A stretch of DNA of 10,821 nt, taken from contig VKHC01000585.1 in the NCBI GenBank assembly GCA_015143735.1, forward strand, positions 1 through 10,821. The letters are read 5' to 3'. Shown here piece by piece: positions 1 through 7,576 of this stretch. The notes under the pieces are model-generated. The model saw nothing but the letters and a program-made list of their open reading frames with translations, ran no database searches and was not told where the DNA came from. The number at the start of each line of letters is the position of its first letter. Positions within the stretch are counted from its first letter, which is position 1. A program made the translations under genes and the position numbers. This DNA is from Synura sp. LO234KE (lineage: Eukaryota; Sar; Synurophyceae; Synurales; Mallomonadaceae).

Positions 1-400
1 GTCCATGGTGTTGGAACCATGATTATAGCCTTCTCTTTGGCGATTACTGGAAGGTAAATAAACTGGAGTACTTGCAGTTCGTCTAGTGTTAATAATAGAG
101 TCGTCCATTTGTATATTATTCAAGTAGCAGAACACATCTGATTATTTCATATTTGTGTAATTTGTACACAATGAATACTTCCATTACAAATTCATTCAAA
201 TGCGGTCTACTAATAAATATCGCAAACTTTTCTCCCATATTTTACCTCTAGTAATTTTAATACCGTACATTGCCTACGTTTTAACTGACAGATTTGGGTA
301 CCATAACTCGAAAAAAATAAAGAAGGAATCCTCGGAATAAATTCAAAATAATGATATATTAAGTTTACAGGCCCGGAATTGTGCTCTTCAATGCACTTAC

Positions 401-517
401 GAAACATCGTGATCAAAGGCTCCCGATGAAGTCTGCATTCAATAAATATTCGTTCTCTTTTAAACCCATAAATAAATGTGGAAATTTTAAAATTGAAAGG
501 GCGATATATTTCTTTTT
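401..517 (-). CDS. Possible internal exon of an unknown minus-strand gene
   Basis: The minus-strand frame is open between an acceptor GATTGATTCAG (at 518) and the consensus donor TTTC|GTAAGT at 401/400; a second donor CCT|GTAAAC lies at 369/368. Encoded pieces include YRPFNFKISTFIYGF and IECRLHREPLITMF. The family is not recognised. It would belong to a gene continuing left of the window. With ATG at 536 the frame could instead be a 108-codon uninterrupted ORF. Confidence 0.25.
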
Positions 518-537
518 CTGAATCAATAATTTTCATT

Positions 538-1010
538 AAATTACCAACTATCTCGAACCCGACATCAATAATTGGTTTTCACATTCTAGTTTATGAAGTG
601 CGCTAAGAAACTAGTAGCATTAGGCAACTAGATTTAAGCCAACAGAATTTCGTTCCAACTTCTGAATTTATTTTAAATTTACACTCAAGAAATCAAAGGA
701 AACCACCGTTGGATAAATTTGCGCCTCCTCAGTGGAAAACCAACCATCTTCATCAGCGGAACAAATGCGGAAGAAAAAAAAACCATGATACACAGTAGTA
801 GGGAGTTGGATTAGTGTGCCAGGTTACTCTCGTGAAAAGAATTGTCGTTGAATTTGAAATCTCGTGAGAGGTCTCCACGTTCATCTGGGCACTGCGATGG
901 ATTTTAAAATGCTCTGATAGCTTATATGCCCCGCACCCGGACCAGGACTAGAGACTCCTACTAACAAAAGGCACCCTCCCCCTCACCAAGCAACTGCGCG
1001 TCCAAACTGA
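538..1010. other. Apparently non-coding AT-rich stretch
   Basis: No frame of useful length, no RNA gene and no repeat was seen here apart from short A runs near 770-785. Confidence 0.5.
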
Positions 1011-1012
1011 CA

Positions 1013-1379
1013 ATGTCTCACCTGACCAGAGGAATCCTGCTTGCCTTTTGCAGAGCGAAAGCACAGTCCTCCCTCGATGAAAGAGATGCTACTCTCAACG
1101 ATCGAGCGGATGCCTTGCCAAAACAGGCTAACGGAGCGGACGCAATTTCACCGCATGCTTCTTCGCAAGACATGCTCCTACACTCGAACTGGAACTGTGC
1201 CTTCAGTCGCCCCGACCATCATCGCAAGCGTACGCGCCCTTTACAATAACTTCCGGATCAATACTCCAACTCTTCGTTGCCTCCGTCCCGGCGCCCCATG
1301 CCAGGTTGCTCGTTCAAAAGAACCGTTCACCCTATTTTCGCTTCCTAGCTCACCACCAGCACGAAGATGGTTTGCATGA
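1013..1379. other. GC-rich, stop-poor island of uncertain coding strand
   Basis: Plus-strand frames are open from ATG at 1013 (78 codons) and 1041 (112 codons). On the minus strand a 60-codon frame ends at a good donor, GGTCAG|GTGAGA at 1022/1021. The stretch is clearly GC-richer than its AT-rich flanks, as are the exons of the recognised genes. I cannot decide the strand and recognise no domain. Confidence 0.3.
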
Positions 1380-1466
1380 AGTACAGTTATGGTAGTAACT
1401 AAATTATTACACGAAGGAATTCCGAAAACATTTCTATATCCTCTAGATGCTTGCTTCCTTCAATAG

Positions 1467-1770
1467 TTTTGACGATTTCCTCTATTCAAATAGTGGGAGG
1501 TGAAGGATCGACGAGGAGGCGATACACGCACCCCCCAACCACCGATGAAGGTAAGTGTGTTTTTTGCTACTACATTTTTGTTCAGCACTGCAAATCTCGG
1601 TTCTCGTCACTACACCGCGCTCATGGTTAGGCACTTTTAGTTGCAGACGGTGGGGTGAAATGGGAGGAAATAAGGAGTGCTCACATTTTTTAAAGTGCTT
1701 TATACAGTCATCGAAATACATTCTTCGTGACACCAAGAACGGTTACAATCTTATACCGGCCTCTCAGTGA
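1467..1770 (+). CDS. Possible two-exon C-terminal fragment of an unknown plus-strand gene
   Basis: The acceptor tract GCTTGCTTCCTTCAATAG precedes an open exon 1467-1550 that ends GAAG|GTAAGTGTG, a consensus donor. A T-rich tract ending TTTTTGTTCAG at 1585 gives an intron of only 35 nt. Phase is kept into 1586-1770, which ends TCTCAGTGA. Encoded pieces include SSIQIVGGEGS, ALQISVLVTTP and ECSHFLKCFIQSSKYI. The protein is not recognised, the upstream exon is not found, and the intron is far shorter than others in the window. A minus-strand frame overlaps it. Confidence 0.25.
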
Positions 1771-1779
1771 ATTTGTTTT

Positions 1780-2204
1780 GCCAGAAGTTTTATTTCCGTT
1801 CTACCAAAAGGTTTACAGTCAGCAAAACGACCACCCCTTCCGCCGATGCGTTGTGACTCTTCTTATCCCGTAGGACCGAACACCCATGTCATTCCTTCCA
1901 GACAGGACTCATTACATAGAAAACAAGAGGTATGATCAGTGAAGGAATCCCTTCGCGGCGTTCAGCGAGTGTTGAAAAGGTCGACAGGGAGTCTGCTCAG
2001 TTGTTCCAGTCAACACGAGTCTTATCTCAATGTCTGTGCTTGTTACGCGGAAGGTTGCTTTCAGAAACATGTTACCCATACTTCAGGTTTTTTCGACGGC
2101 CATTGATTGCACAGATGAAATTCACTGCAAATAAATCAGATCAACCGCTCCATGTTATGAATGAGATTAGCGTTGTGACAGTTCGATTCTCAACACTCGG
2201 TAAA
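1780..2204. other. 3' flank of the MRS2-like gene
   Basis: This is the region downstream of the minus-strand TAA. A 95-codon plus-strand frame (1932-2219) is open but overlaps the MRS2 stop, matches no family I recognise and has no splice support. It is most likely 3' UTR and intergenic sequence. Confidence 0.4.
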
Positions 2205-2224
2205 TTTAATACGATTTAATACGA
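2205..2224. repeat. Tandem 10-bp duplication across the MRS2 stop codon
   Basis: TTTAATACGA occurs twice in direct succession (2205-2214 and 2215-2224). The TAA stop of the minus-strand gene (2218-2216) lies inside the second copy, so the duplication repeats the stop context. Confidence 0.8.
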
Positions 2225-2512
2225 TAGAACAGGCACGGGCAGCTCCTTGTTGATCACGATTCGTCGAGGGAAGATCTTCGCGTAATCCAACCACGCATAG
2301 ACCGCCACGAACGAGGCAATCATACAGAAGGTGGAGCCCGCCCACACTATCTCAAACACACCGAAGTACGGCATGATGGTCACGGTGTTGTCCAAATTCA
2401 TTCCAAATATAGCCGTTAGAAATGTACCTATCCCGATGCATGAGGCGAGCAGAGCGAAGGCGGTGTTGGCGACTAGTAGTTCGTTACGAGACGTGTCCAG
2501 ACGTAGCAACAC
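2216..2512 (-). CDS. MRS2: Terminal exon of the MRS2-like gene (GMN motif and both membrane helices)
   Basis: The acceptor CTCCACAG precedes a phase-0 exon of 98 codons plus TAA. The first hydrophobic helix runs about residues 15-35 and ends in FGMN; a short loop with an acidic residue (LDNTVTIMP) leads to the second helix, about residues 50-72. The tail is short and ends PVPVLSY. GMN is invariant in the CorA/MRS2/ALR1 superfamily; Phe in place of the usual Tyr before it is a conservative change. The matching donor is CAG|GTGGAG at 2781/2780. Confidence 0.92.
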   Translation of the reverse strand: MLLRLDTSRNELLVANTAFALLASCIGIGTFLTAIFGMNLDNTVTIMPYFGVFEIVWAGSTFCMIASFVAVYAWLDYAKIFPRRIVINKELPVPVLSY

Positions 2513-5500
2513 CTGTGGAGATAGAGCGTGTTAAGGGGGGGAAGGGAGTAGGTTTATGGAGAGGGGAGGTGAGGTTGGGCAACATAAGTGAGGAGAGGAA
2601 GGAGGGAAAGAGAGGAGATTCGAAGCGGTTGTGAGATCCGGACAGAGAGCCGCCCATTACGAAGTATACAATTGTACAATGCCCAACGGGAATCGCCCTC
2701 TTGTCCTCTAGAGAACCAAAACAGAGCAAGCGAAGCGATCCCGGCCACAGGTCACGGGTCATAAGTCATCGGGCCTCCACCTGCTCCTCCGCCGTCTGGA
2801 TCTCGGACCTCAGGCTGTCCAGTTTCCCATACAGCGAGTTGAAGTCCATGACATAGGACTGGAGCATTTCCTCCACTTCCTCGTGGGCGGCCAGCACCTC
2901 GGGAGATAAGGGAGACCTGCAGACACGGATTCGGAGTTGGCAATGTGACCCAAGCAGTGTGACAAAGATTATCGACGTGCAACATTCTAACGAAGACTTC
3001 CCGGATACTCTAGAAATATCTATGGATATCCACCCAACCCTCTTCCCTCCCCTGCTCCCCCTCCCATCCTACATGTACATTCTTGGATCCGCCTTCAGCC
3101 TCGAGAGACTCATCATCGCCATGTCGTCGTCCTGATCAAGGAGGACGTACAGCGCCCGGCGATAGGCCTCAAGGACACCGTCCATGTCTCCAACGGCATT
3201 CTTGAGGTCGATGAGGTGTTTCTGCAGCTCCAACGGCAACATCGTTCCCATATTCAAATAGCGCAAGACGTCCGTTCCGAATCTGTAAATTCGATCGAAC
3301 TGTTGGGACTGAAGGACTTTCACAGTGGTGAAGATGGCGTCGTAGGCGTGCATCTCAAACGGGACTCTGACGTCGTGTTCATTTTGAGCTTCCATGGGCT
3401 TCCAAGCTAATGATACGGAACATCCAATCAACCGAAAAATAAGCGATATAATAATAGAATAATTGAAGCGGTATGCAGAGCATCCCTACCCTACATTTGA
3501 ATGAGACTGAAATTGACAAGATTTGAATAATAGTAATACTAATATAGAATACATATATTTATATTGATATATATACCGTTAACGATGATAGTGTTCCGGA
3601 GTTCGAACCTTTCATGTGCTCTATTATGATTTGCAACAACGAGTCGGCTCCGGGGGGCACCACTAGGATCAGTTTATTTGAAGTGATGATTGCTCGAATC
3701 GGATCGAAGGCTAGTACTACACAATGCCTGTAGAAAAGAGTGGGACAGGAAAGATTACGAAGAGGAAGAAGTCTGAATGTTGCACGCAATTGATGGAAGC
3801 CGGAATTCGCCAAAACTGCACCTACAGACTTCGGCTAATTCCCAATCGTTATTACAGTAATCAGCCGAGTGCACAATGGAACAGCGCAAAAATTGGAATG
3901 CGAAAGTATTAAGGTACCTCCGCACTAATACAGTCGGCTCGCCAGCTTCAATACTTTCCACCCATTTAAGATCCCGTGCACGCAACTCGGGTACGGAGCT
4001 ATTTCTAAACGAATCAAAATGATTAAGAATCAATATGACATCTGTGCAGCTACATACGCCAATATATCGATCAATTCAACTGATATGTCCTCGTTTTTTC
4101 TCGTATAATTTCCTAGTCCCAAATAAAACTCCTCGTCTAAAATTTGCGCTTCCAAAGCAAGGCTTTCGTGAAGCCCAAAAATTGCTTTACTATAGTACGA
4201 GTTTTCGCCATTGGCCTGAATCTCCAGAAAGTGAGTAGTTATTTCTAATTCCATGCGACTGCAAATAAATTAAGTTATTTTTTATTTTTATTTTTTAATT
4301 TACACAAAACTATGAAAATCTATATGTACGGTTGGTTGGCTGTAGGGTATCGGTAACGTGTTAAAGACGGTTTATGCTTTCCAGTTCCTGCAATTGCAAT
4401 AATATTAATCGACGTGTAATAGAATAACATTTTTTACCAAAATGGAAGCCTTTGAATGCTGAGGATTCACAACGAACGATATTATTCACAATTTGCGCAT
4501 ATCGAACCACTACCACCACCTCAGCTAGTTTCCCAAAGTCAAAGTTAGTTTCAAAAGAAGCTTCTATGAACAGCGTCGCCAAATATAACGATTTGATTAA
4601 TGTGATCAAAGAGTATCGTGCATTTTACCTGGAATAAATGGAATGTCGTGTATCCGTTACAAGATATTCAGCTAACTCGAAAATTTGCCAACGATGAAGG
4701 CACACTAATATCCGTGAGTATTTTACAAAAATCTCAGCATTAAAAGTTAGATAAAAAAACCAATTATACTACGTGCACATATTTCAAACAAGGAATGGAT
4801 TTTCTTGCTAAACTCAAATCTACTTTCAGTGAAATTATTTAAGAATTTCCGGGGGAAAAACATAGTACGATGGACTACAAGTGTCGGTTAGGCACTGGGC
4901 AGAAAGTCTTAGTTCAAACACAAGTAACGTGCGATTTTATGGTGGATAAACGCGTGTTTCCGCATCTGGCCTCATTTTATGCAAACCTGACAATACCAGA
5001 TTCACTATGGCGGTATATACCAAAATATTACAAAAGTTATTGTGATATGGATGCTCATAATCCGTCGGGAAATACTCCTGACGAAGATATCAGATGTTTT
5101 AGGTATCAGGGACAGCTAAAAACAGGGGTACCATTCGAAATTGAGCCCTACCAGTACTCTCTGGCAAGCAGAGGAGAAAAGGCGCTAAATACAGCCCAAA
5201 GAAATTGGCTCCTATACCTAAGCGACGTCTTTACGGCAGTATATGCAGTTCTCAATAAGAGTGAAACGGTAGGCGCACGGACGGCCTTCGAAGTGGCGCG
5301 AGCGATTCGATTCGCCCACTCTCGACTAGAAGGTTAGATGGTTGAAGGAGAATGGAGGAATTGCGCCCGTGCGATAAGAGATGTTACAACAAAAGCTTAC
5401 GCTGTAGGATTGGCGTCGCAGGGAAACGCCGAGGAAGCCGTTACATGAAACGCTGACGAAAGCGTTACAGGAAACGATTCCTCCTGTGTCCATCCTCAGG

Positions 5501-7187
5501 AAGCAGTTGATACCAACCAGCGTGATTGGCACATATTTGTAAGAGACTGCATCAGAGCTAAAGAAATGGACATTGAAAGCATCGAAACGGAAGAGGTTCG
5601 TCGGGCCTTTGAGCGATTGAAGAATTAGCTACCGCCGCAATCTAGGGGTCGGAGAATATGTGAGAAGCTGTATAAAAGCAACGGCAACTTGACTTGATGA
5701 GGCGATAAATGAAGCTTACGCTGATGGATATGCTGCTGGAAAAGCTGAACGCGAACCATGAAAAGAGCCAAAGCTGCCGCAGCTAATGGAAATGTACGAG
5801 GAGGTAAAGGAAATGACGAAAGAGAAGCTCAAGGAAATGCTTTAAGTTGAGCTAATGGAAAAGTAGGAGAAAATAACGAAAGATAATTTTCATGAATAAA
5901 AGTTAATGTAGCTGCTGAACCACAACAGGAAAATGACTACCGCTTGAACGATAGGCTTACAAAAGCAATCTGCATATATTATATAATCTAGCAAGAACCT
6001 TGCAAAAAAAAAGGAGGTAGACATGGCTCCTCAACGTAGTAGTAAAAAGAAAGTACCACAAGCTGCCTAAGCAATTGAATATTGGTAAAATCACCTGGTA
6101 GTTCTTACCTGAACAATTGTCTACCACGACAGGATCATCGGTGCACCCTTCCCCCTCTCGGCAAAACATTATGTCTTTGAGTCCAGAGTCTACTTCCCCT
6201 GTGATATCCTCGTCAACCGGCTCCTCCTCTTAGGGAAATCGTTGGGTACTTTCCGGCTGGGGGCCTGACTACTTTCTTCCATAGTGCTGGCACTACATAG
6301 TAGGCGAGCGTGTCTCTAAAATGGTAGTGGAATTCTGGATGACATATTGCCTCCTGTACACTTTCCATCTCCTGTAGTGCACTAATTGCCATTTCCTCCT
6401 TATTTTTGGTAAATCTGAACTTTGGCAAATCTGACTACGGCTACATAAAAGAATAGAGATAAGAGGAAAATTACTTTTTAATTGTTCGACAAATCGTTTC
6501 GCTTGCAAAGTACATATGGGAAACATCAAAACATTACCGCGCTTCCGACTTTCGAACTATCACTTCTTCGAGCCACCTTCATAACACTAAAATTTGGCGG
6601 ACTAATTCAGTTCGTCGAATACATGAGGACAAGTTAAGACGACAAACTGGAACTTCGACAGTTAGTAAAAGTCTCCCAGCGCTTCAAACCTCGATATCAA
6701 CCCTTCCTCGCCATCTCCCGCCGGACTTTTGAGATTCGCAGATTTACCGCTGCCAGGCGTTTGCTGTCCCTCACCATGTTGTCGGAATATTCTGGAGTTT
6801 GTAATCCGCATTCCGTCGCTCATTTGGCTCAAAATAGAAGGTTTCCTAAGATATCCGAAAACGTGTCCCGCGATTAATGCGCATCCCGAAACGGGGTAAC
6901 ATACGAGCTTACTTGAACAGCGGGTTGGCGGGTGGAGTATCGGCATTCGGTTTTGTTCCTTCCCCTTGAACCCCGCCATGGCCGTGTAAAACACTCGTTA
7001 ACAAATTGCCTGTCGAGCTCGGCTTGCTTCGAGTTAAACCTAAGCTAGTACTTCCCGCCCGGATATCCTCGACGGGGATGCCTCGTGAGTCTTCGCTGTC
7101 CACTGCTCTTTCTGGGACAGACTTACTCTCCGAGGTGGTGCCGCTTGAGAGCTGCTTGGTCTTTTCTTTCCTCCTGCGCCCTTTCAT
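2216..7187 (-). CDS. MRS2: CorA/MRS2-family magnesium transporter, 9 exons
   Basis: MRS2/CorA proteins are pentameric Mg2+ channels of the inner mitochondrial or other membranes. Proposed exons, 5' to 3': 6913-7187, 6748-6845 (3' end uncertain), 6297-6430 (5' end uncertain), 6109-6226, 3918-4041, 3577-3727, 3073-3398, 2781-2916, 2216-2512. They total 1659 nt, an exact 553 codons with stop TAA, and all junction phases agree. Visible motifs: ELRARDLKWV and IRAIITSNKLILVVP (N-terminal domain), VPFEMHAYDA, LDQDDDMAMMSLSRLK, then a long helix beginning PEVLAAHEEVEEM, and TAIFGMNL, the GMN selectivity signature, between two hydrophobic helices in the last exon. The ATG at 7187 was chosen because exon 1 is open from it and splices in phase. 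The polar, basic N-terminal extension (MKGRRRKEKTK...) makes the protein longer than usual and shows no clear targeting peptide. Exons 5-9 are firm by family match; exons 1-4 rest on splice phase and composition. Another donor/acceptor pair between exons 6 and 7 (3598/3406) would also keep frame. Confidence 0.85.
2513..2780 (-). other. Intron 8 of the MRS2-like gene with a long purine/pyrimidine-asymmetric tract
   Basis: The intron is bounded by GTGGAG and CTCCACAG. From about 2534 to 2632 the plus strand is almost entirely purine (runs of G, GGA and GAGA), so the transcript strand is a long pyrimidine tract reaching to about 20 nt before the acceptor. This may serve as an extended polypyrimidine tract. 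Open frames over this stretch are by-products of its low complexity. Confidence 0.75.
4030..4254 (-). other. Unassigned minus-strand open frame just upstream of MRS2 exon 5
   Basis: A 74-codon ATG-initiated frame with plausible composition (SLALEAQILDEEFYLGLGNY), overlapping the proposed acceptor of exon 5. It could be the first exon of a shorter MRS2 transcript: a 35-nt intron from AT|GTCATA to TTTAG would keep phase, but that is much shorter than this gene's other introns. More likely it is intronic sequence that happens to be open. Confidence 0.2.
4361..4609 (-). other. Unassigned minus-strand open frame inside the large intron
   Basis: An 82-codon frame without an ATG at its start (TTG at 4609). 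It is not recognised. Composition is protein-like, with a Val run (AEVVVVVRYAQ) and a helical end (LILLQLQELES). It lies on the host gene's strand, so it could be an unplaced exon or a remnant of the inserted sequence. A shorter plus-strand frame overlaps it. Evidence for coding is weak. Confidence 0.2.
5180..5820 (+). repeat. Two tandem diverged units of about 320 nt within the degenerate gene
   Basis: Unit 1 has ALNTAQRNW (Trp codon at 5206) and unit 2 has AVDTNQRDW (Trp codon at 5527), 321 nt apart. Further on, unit 1 has KAYAVGLASQG (Tyr codon 5398) and unit 2 has EAYADGYAAGK (Tyr codon 5717), 319 nt apart, which also marks the frame change. In each unit a TAG follows an Arg-Leu pair (cga cta gaa ggt tag at 5335; cga ttg aag aat tag at 5626). 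GEWRNCARAI and GEYVRSCIKA also correspond. At DNA level AAGCTTACGCTG is shared at 5393 and 5712. Confidence 0.65.
5410..5481 (+). repeat. Three imperfect 24-nt (8-codon) tandem repeats
   Basis: Copies at 5410-5433, 5434-5457 and 5458-5481 encode LASQGNAE, EAVT*NAD and ESVTGNDS. They align with a shared core of (GGA or TGA) followed by AAC. The second copy's TGA stands where both neighbours have GGA (Gly). Confidence 0.6.
6227..6296 (-). other. Proposed 70-nt intron between MRS2 exons 3 and 4
   Basis: Coding character on the minus strand changes frame here, from FRDTLAYYVVPALWKKVV to EEPVDEDITGEVDSG. A GTAGTG donor at 6296 and an acceptor ending CCCTAAGAG at 6227 bridge the two frames in phase 0. 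A later donor at 6275 (AAA|GTAGTC) would also work but leaves only 49 nt. If neither is used, a frameshift would have to be assumed. A comparable 67-nt intron (6846-6912, GTAAGC...CTTAG) follows exon 1. Confidence 0.45.
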
Positions 7188-7576
7188 TATACTTGGGAGA
7201 TGGATGACAGCGCTGGCGGCAGACTGTACACCGCACACACACGGATATGAGGGAAGGCCGGGGCGGGCGGTTGAATGGGGTGGGGCAGAAACTCAGTCAT
7301 CGCGATATTCTTTATGCTAATATAAGCTACAACTGGCGGTTACACCTAACCCTCGTCCTCACCAAGGTATCGGCCACGCGCTCCCGTCTGCTCCTCCCCT
7401 TGCCCTTGCGATGACGCATCACTCCTCCGCTACCGCCCACCCCATTAACATCCCCAATGAGATAGTGCGTTCGAAACAAAAGAGTTAATATATTGTGATT
7501 CAGGACTGCGAAAGTAACTCGCACTTGTACCACAGCTTTAGCTAATCATTCATTGCCATTATAAGACAGAGCGAGG
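7188..7576. promoter_or_regulatory. Intergenic gap: 3' flank of the C2 gene and presumed promoter/5' UTR of the MRS2-like gene
   Basis: There are 389 nt between the C2 gene's TGA and the ATG at 7187. It must hold the polyadenylation site of one gene and the promoter of the other. No AATAAA is seen on the minus strand. Features seen: a CA-rich patch near 7230-7242, a G-rich block at 7260-7285, and pyrimidine-rich sequence at 7377-7445. The open frames here are unconvincing. Confidence 0.45.
7260..7285 (+). other. Potential G-quadruplex block upstream of the MRS2-like ATG
   Basis: Four G runs (GGGG at 7260, GGG at 7265, GGGG at 7277, GGGG at 7282) separated by loops of 1, 9 and 1 nt. It lies on the template strand for the minus-strand gene, about 75-100 nt upstream of its proposed start codon. 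Any role is inference. Confidence 0.35.

Larger units (their letters stand above)
4870..5899 (+). pseudogene. Degenerate repeat-containing protein gene, unknown family
   Basis: No family recognised. The first part is an intact 155-codon frame (4870-5337) from ATG, with a mixed composition rich in aromatic residues (for example SLWRYIPKYYKSYCDMD). Beyond its TAG the same frame keeps clear coding character but meets TGA at 5446 and TAG at 5626. The homologous frame then shifts by +1 (GEYVRSCIKA, EAYADGYAAGKAERE) and has stops at 5690, 5759, 5843, 5864 and 5897. The 3' part is charged and coiled-coil-like (MEMYEEVKEMTKEKLKEML). AATAAA at 5895-5900 could be a relic polyadenylation signal. It is opposite in strand to the host gene. 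The 155-codon part could still be expressed alone; the stops and frame change downstream favour a pseudogene. Confidence 0.6.
4042..6108 (-). other. Large intron of the MRS2-like gene hosting an antisense degenerate element
   Basis: Proposed donor is TTCAG|GTAAGA at 6109/6108 and acceptor is GCTGCACAG at 4042, joining phase 1 to a two-base exon start and making a GAT codon. At 2067 nt it is about eight times longer than the next longest intron with fixed boundaries in this gene. It is AT-rich and holds the degenerate plus-strand repeat gene (4870-5899) and two minus-strand open frames (4030-4254, 4361-4609). The alternative is two genes: a short one ending near 6109, and an MRS2 gene starting downstream, for example at the ATG at 4254. 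Confidence 0.55.

Noticed and set aside
2484-2762. Overlapping frames of 64-92 codons on both strands over the MRS2 intron
   Set aside because: They arise from the purine-rich low-complexity tract, and the flanking exons splice precisely around it.
4870-5899. Reassigned stop codons (ciliate-like code) as an explanation for the in-frame stops
   Set aside because: TAA and TGA act as normal terminators in the two firm genes, and the degenerate region also needs a frame change and uses all three stops.
7006-7320. Plus-strand frame of 104 codons
   Set aside because: Antisense to proposed exon 1 of the MRS2-like gene, which has splice support and continues in phase.
7327-7533. Minus-strand frame with VQVRVTFAVLNHN, first considered as a further C2 strand
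   Set aside because: The C2 gene already ends at TGA 7577 after FVHVQLQLRF, and phases from the preceding donor do not fit this frame.
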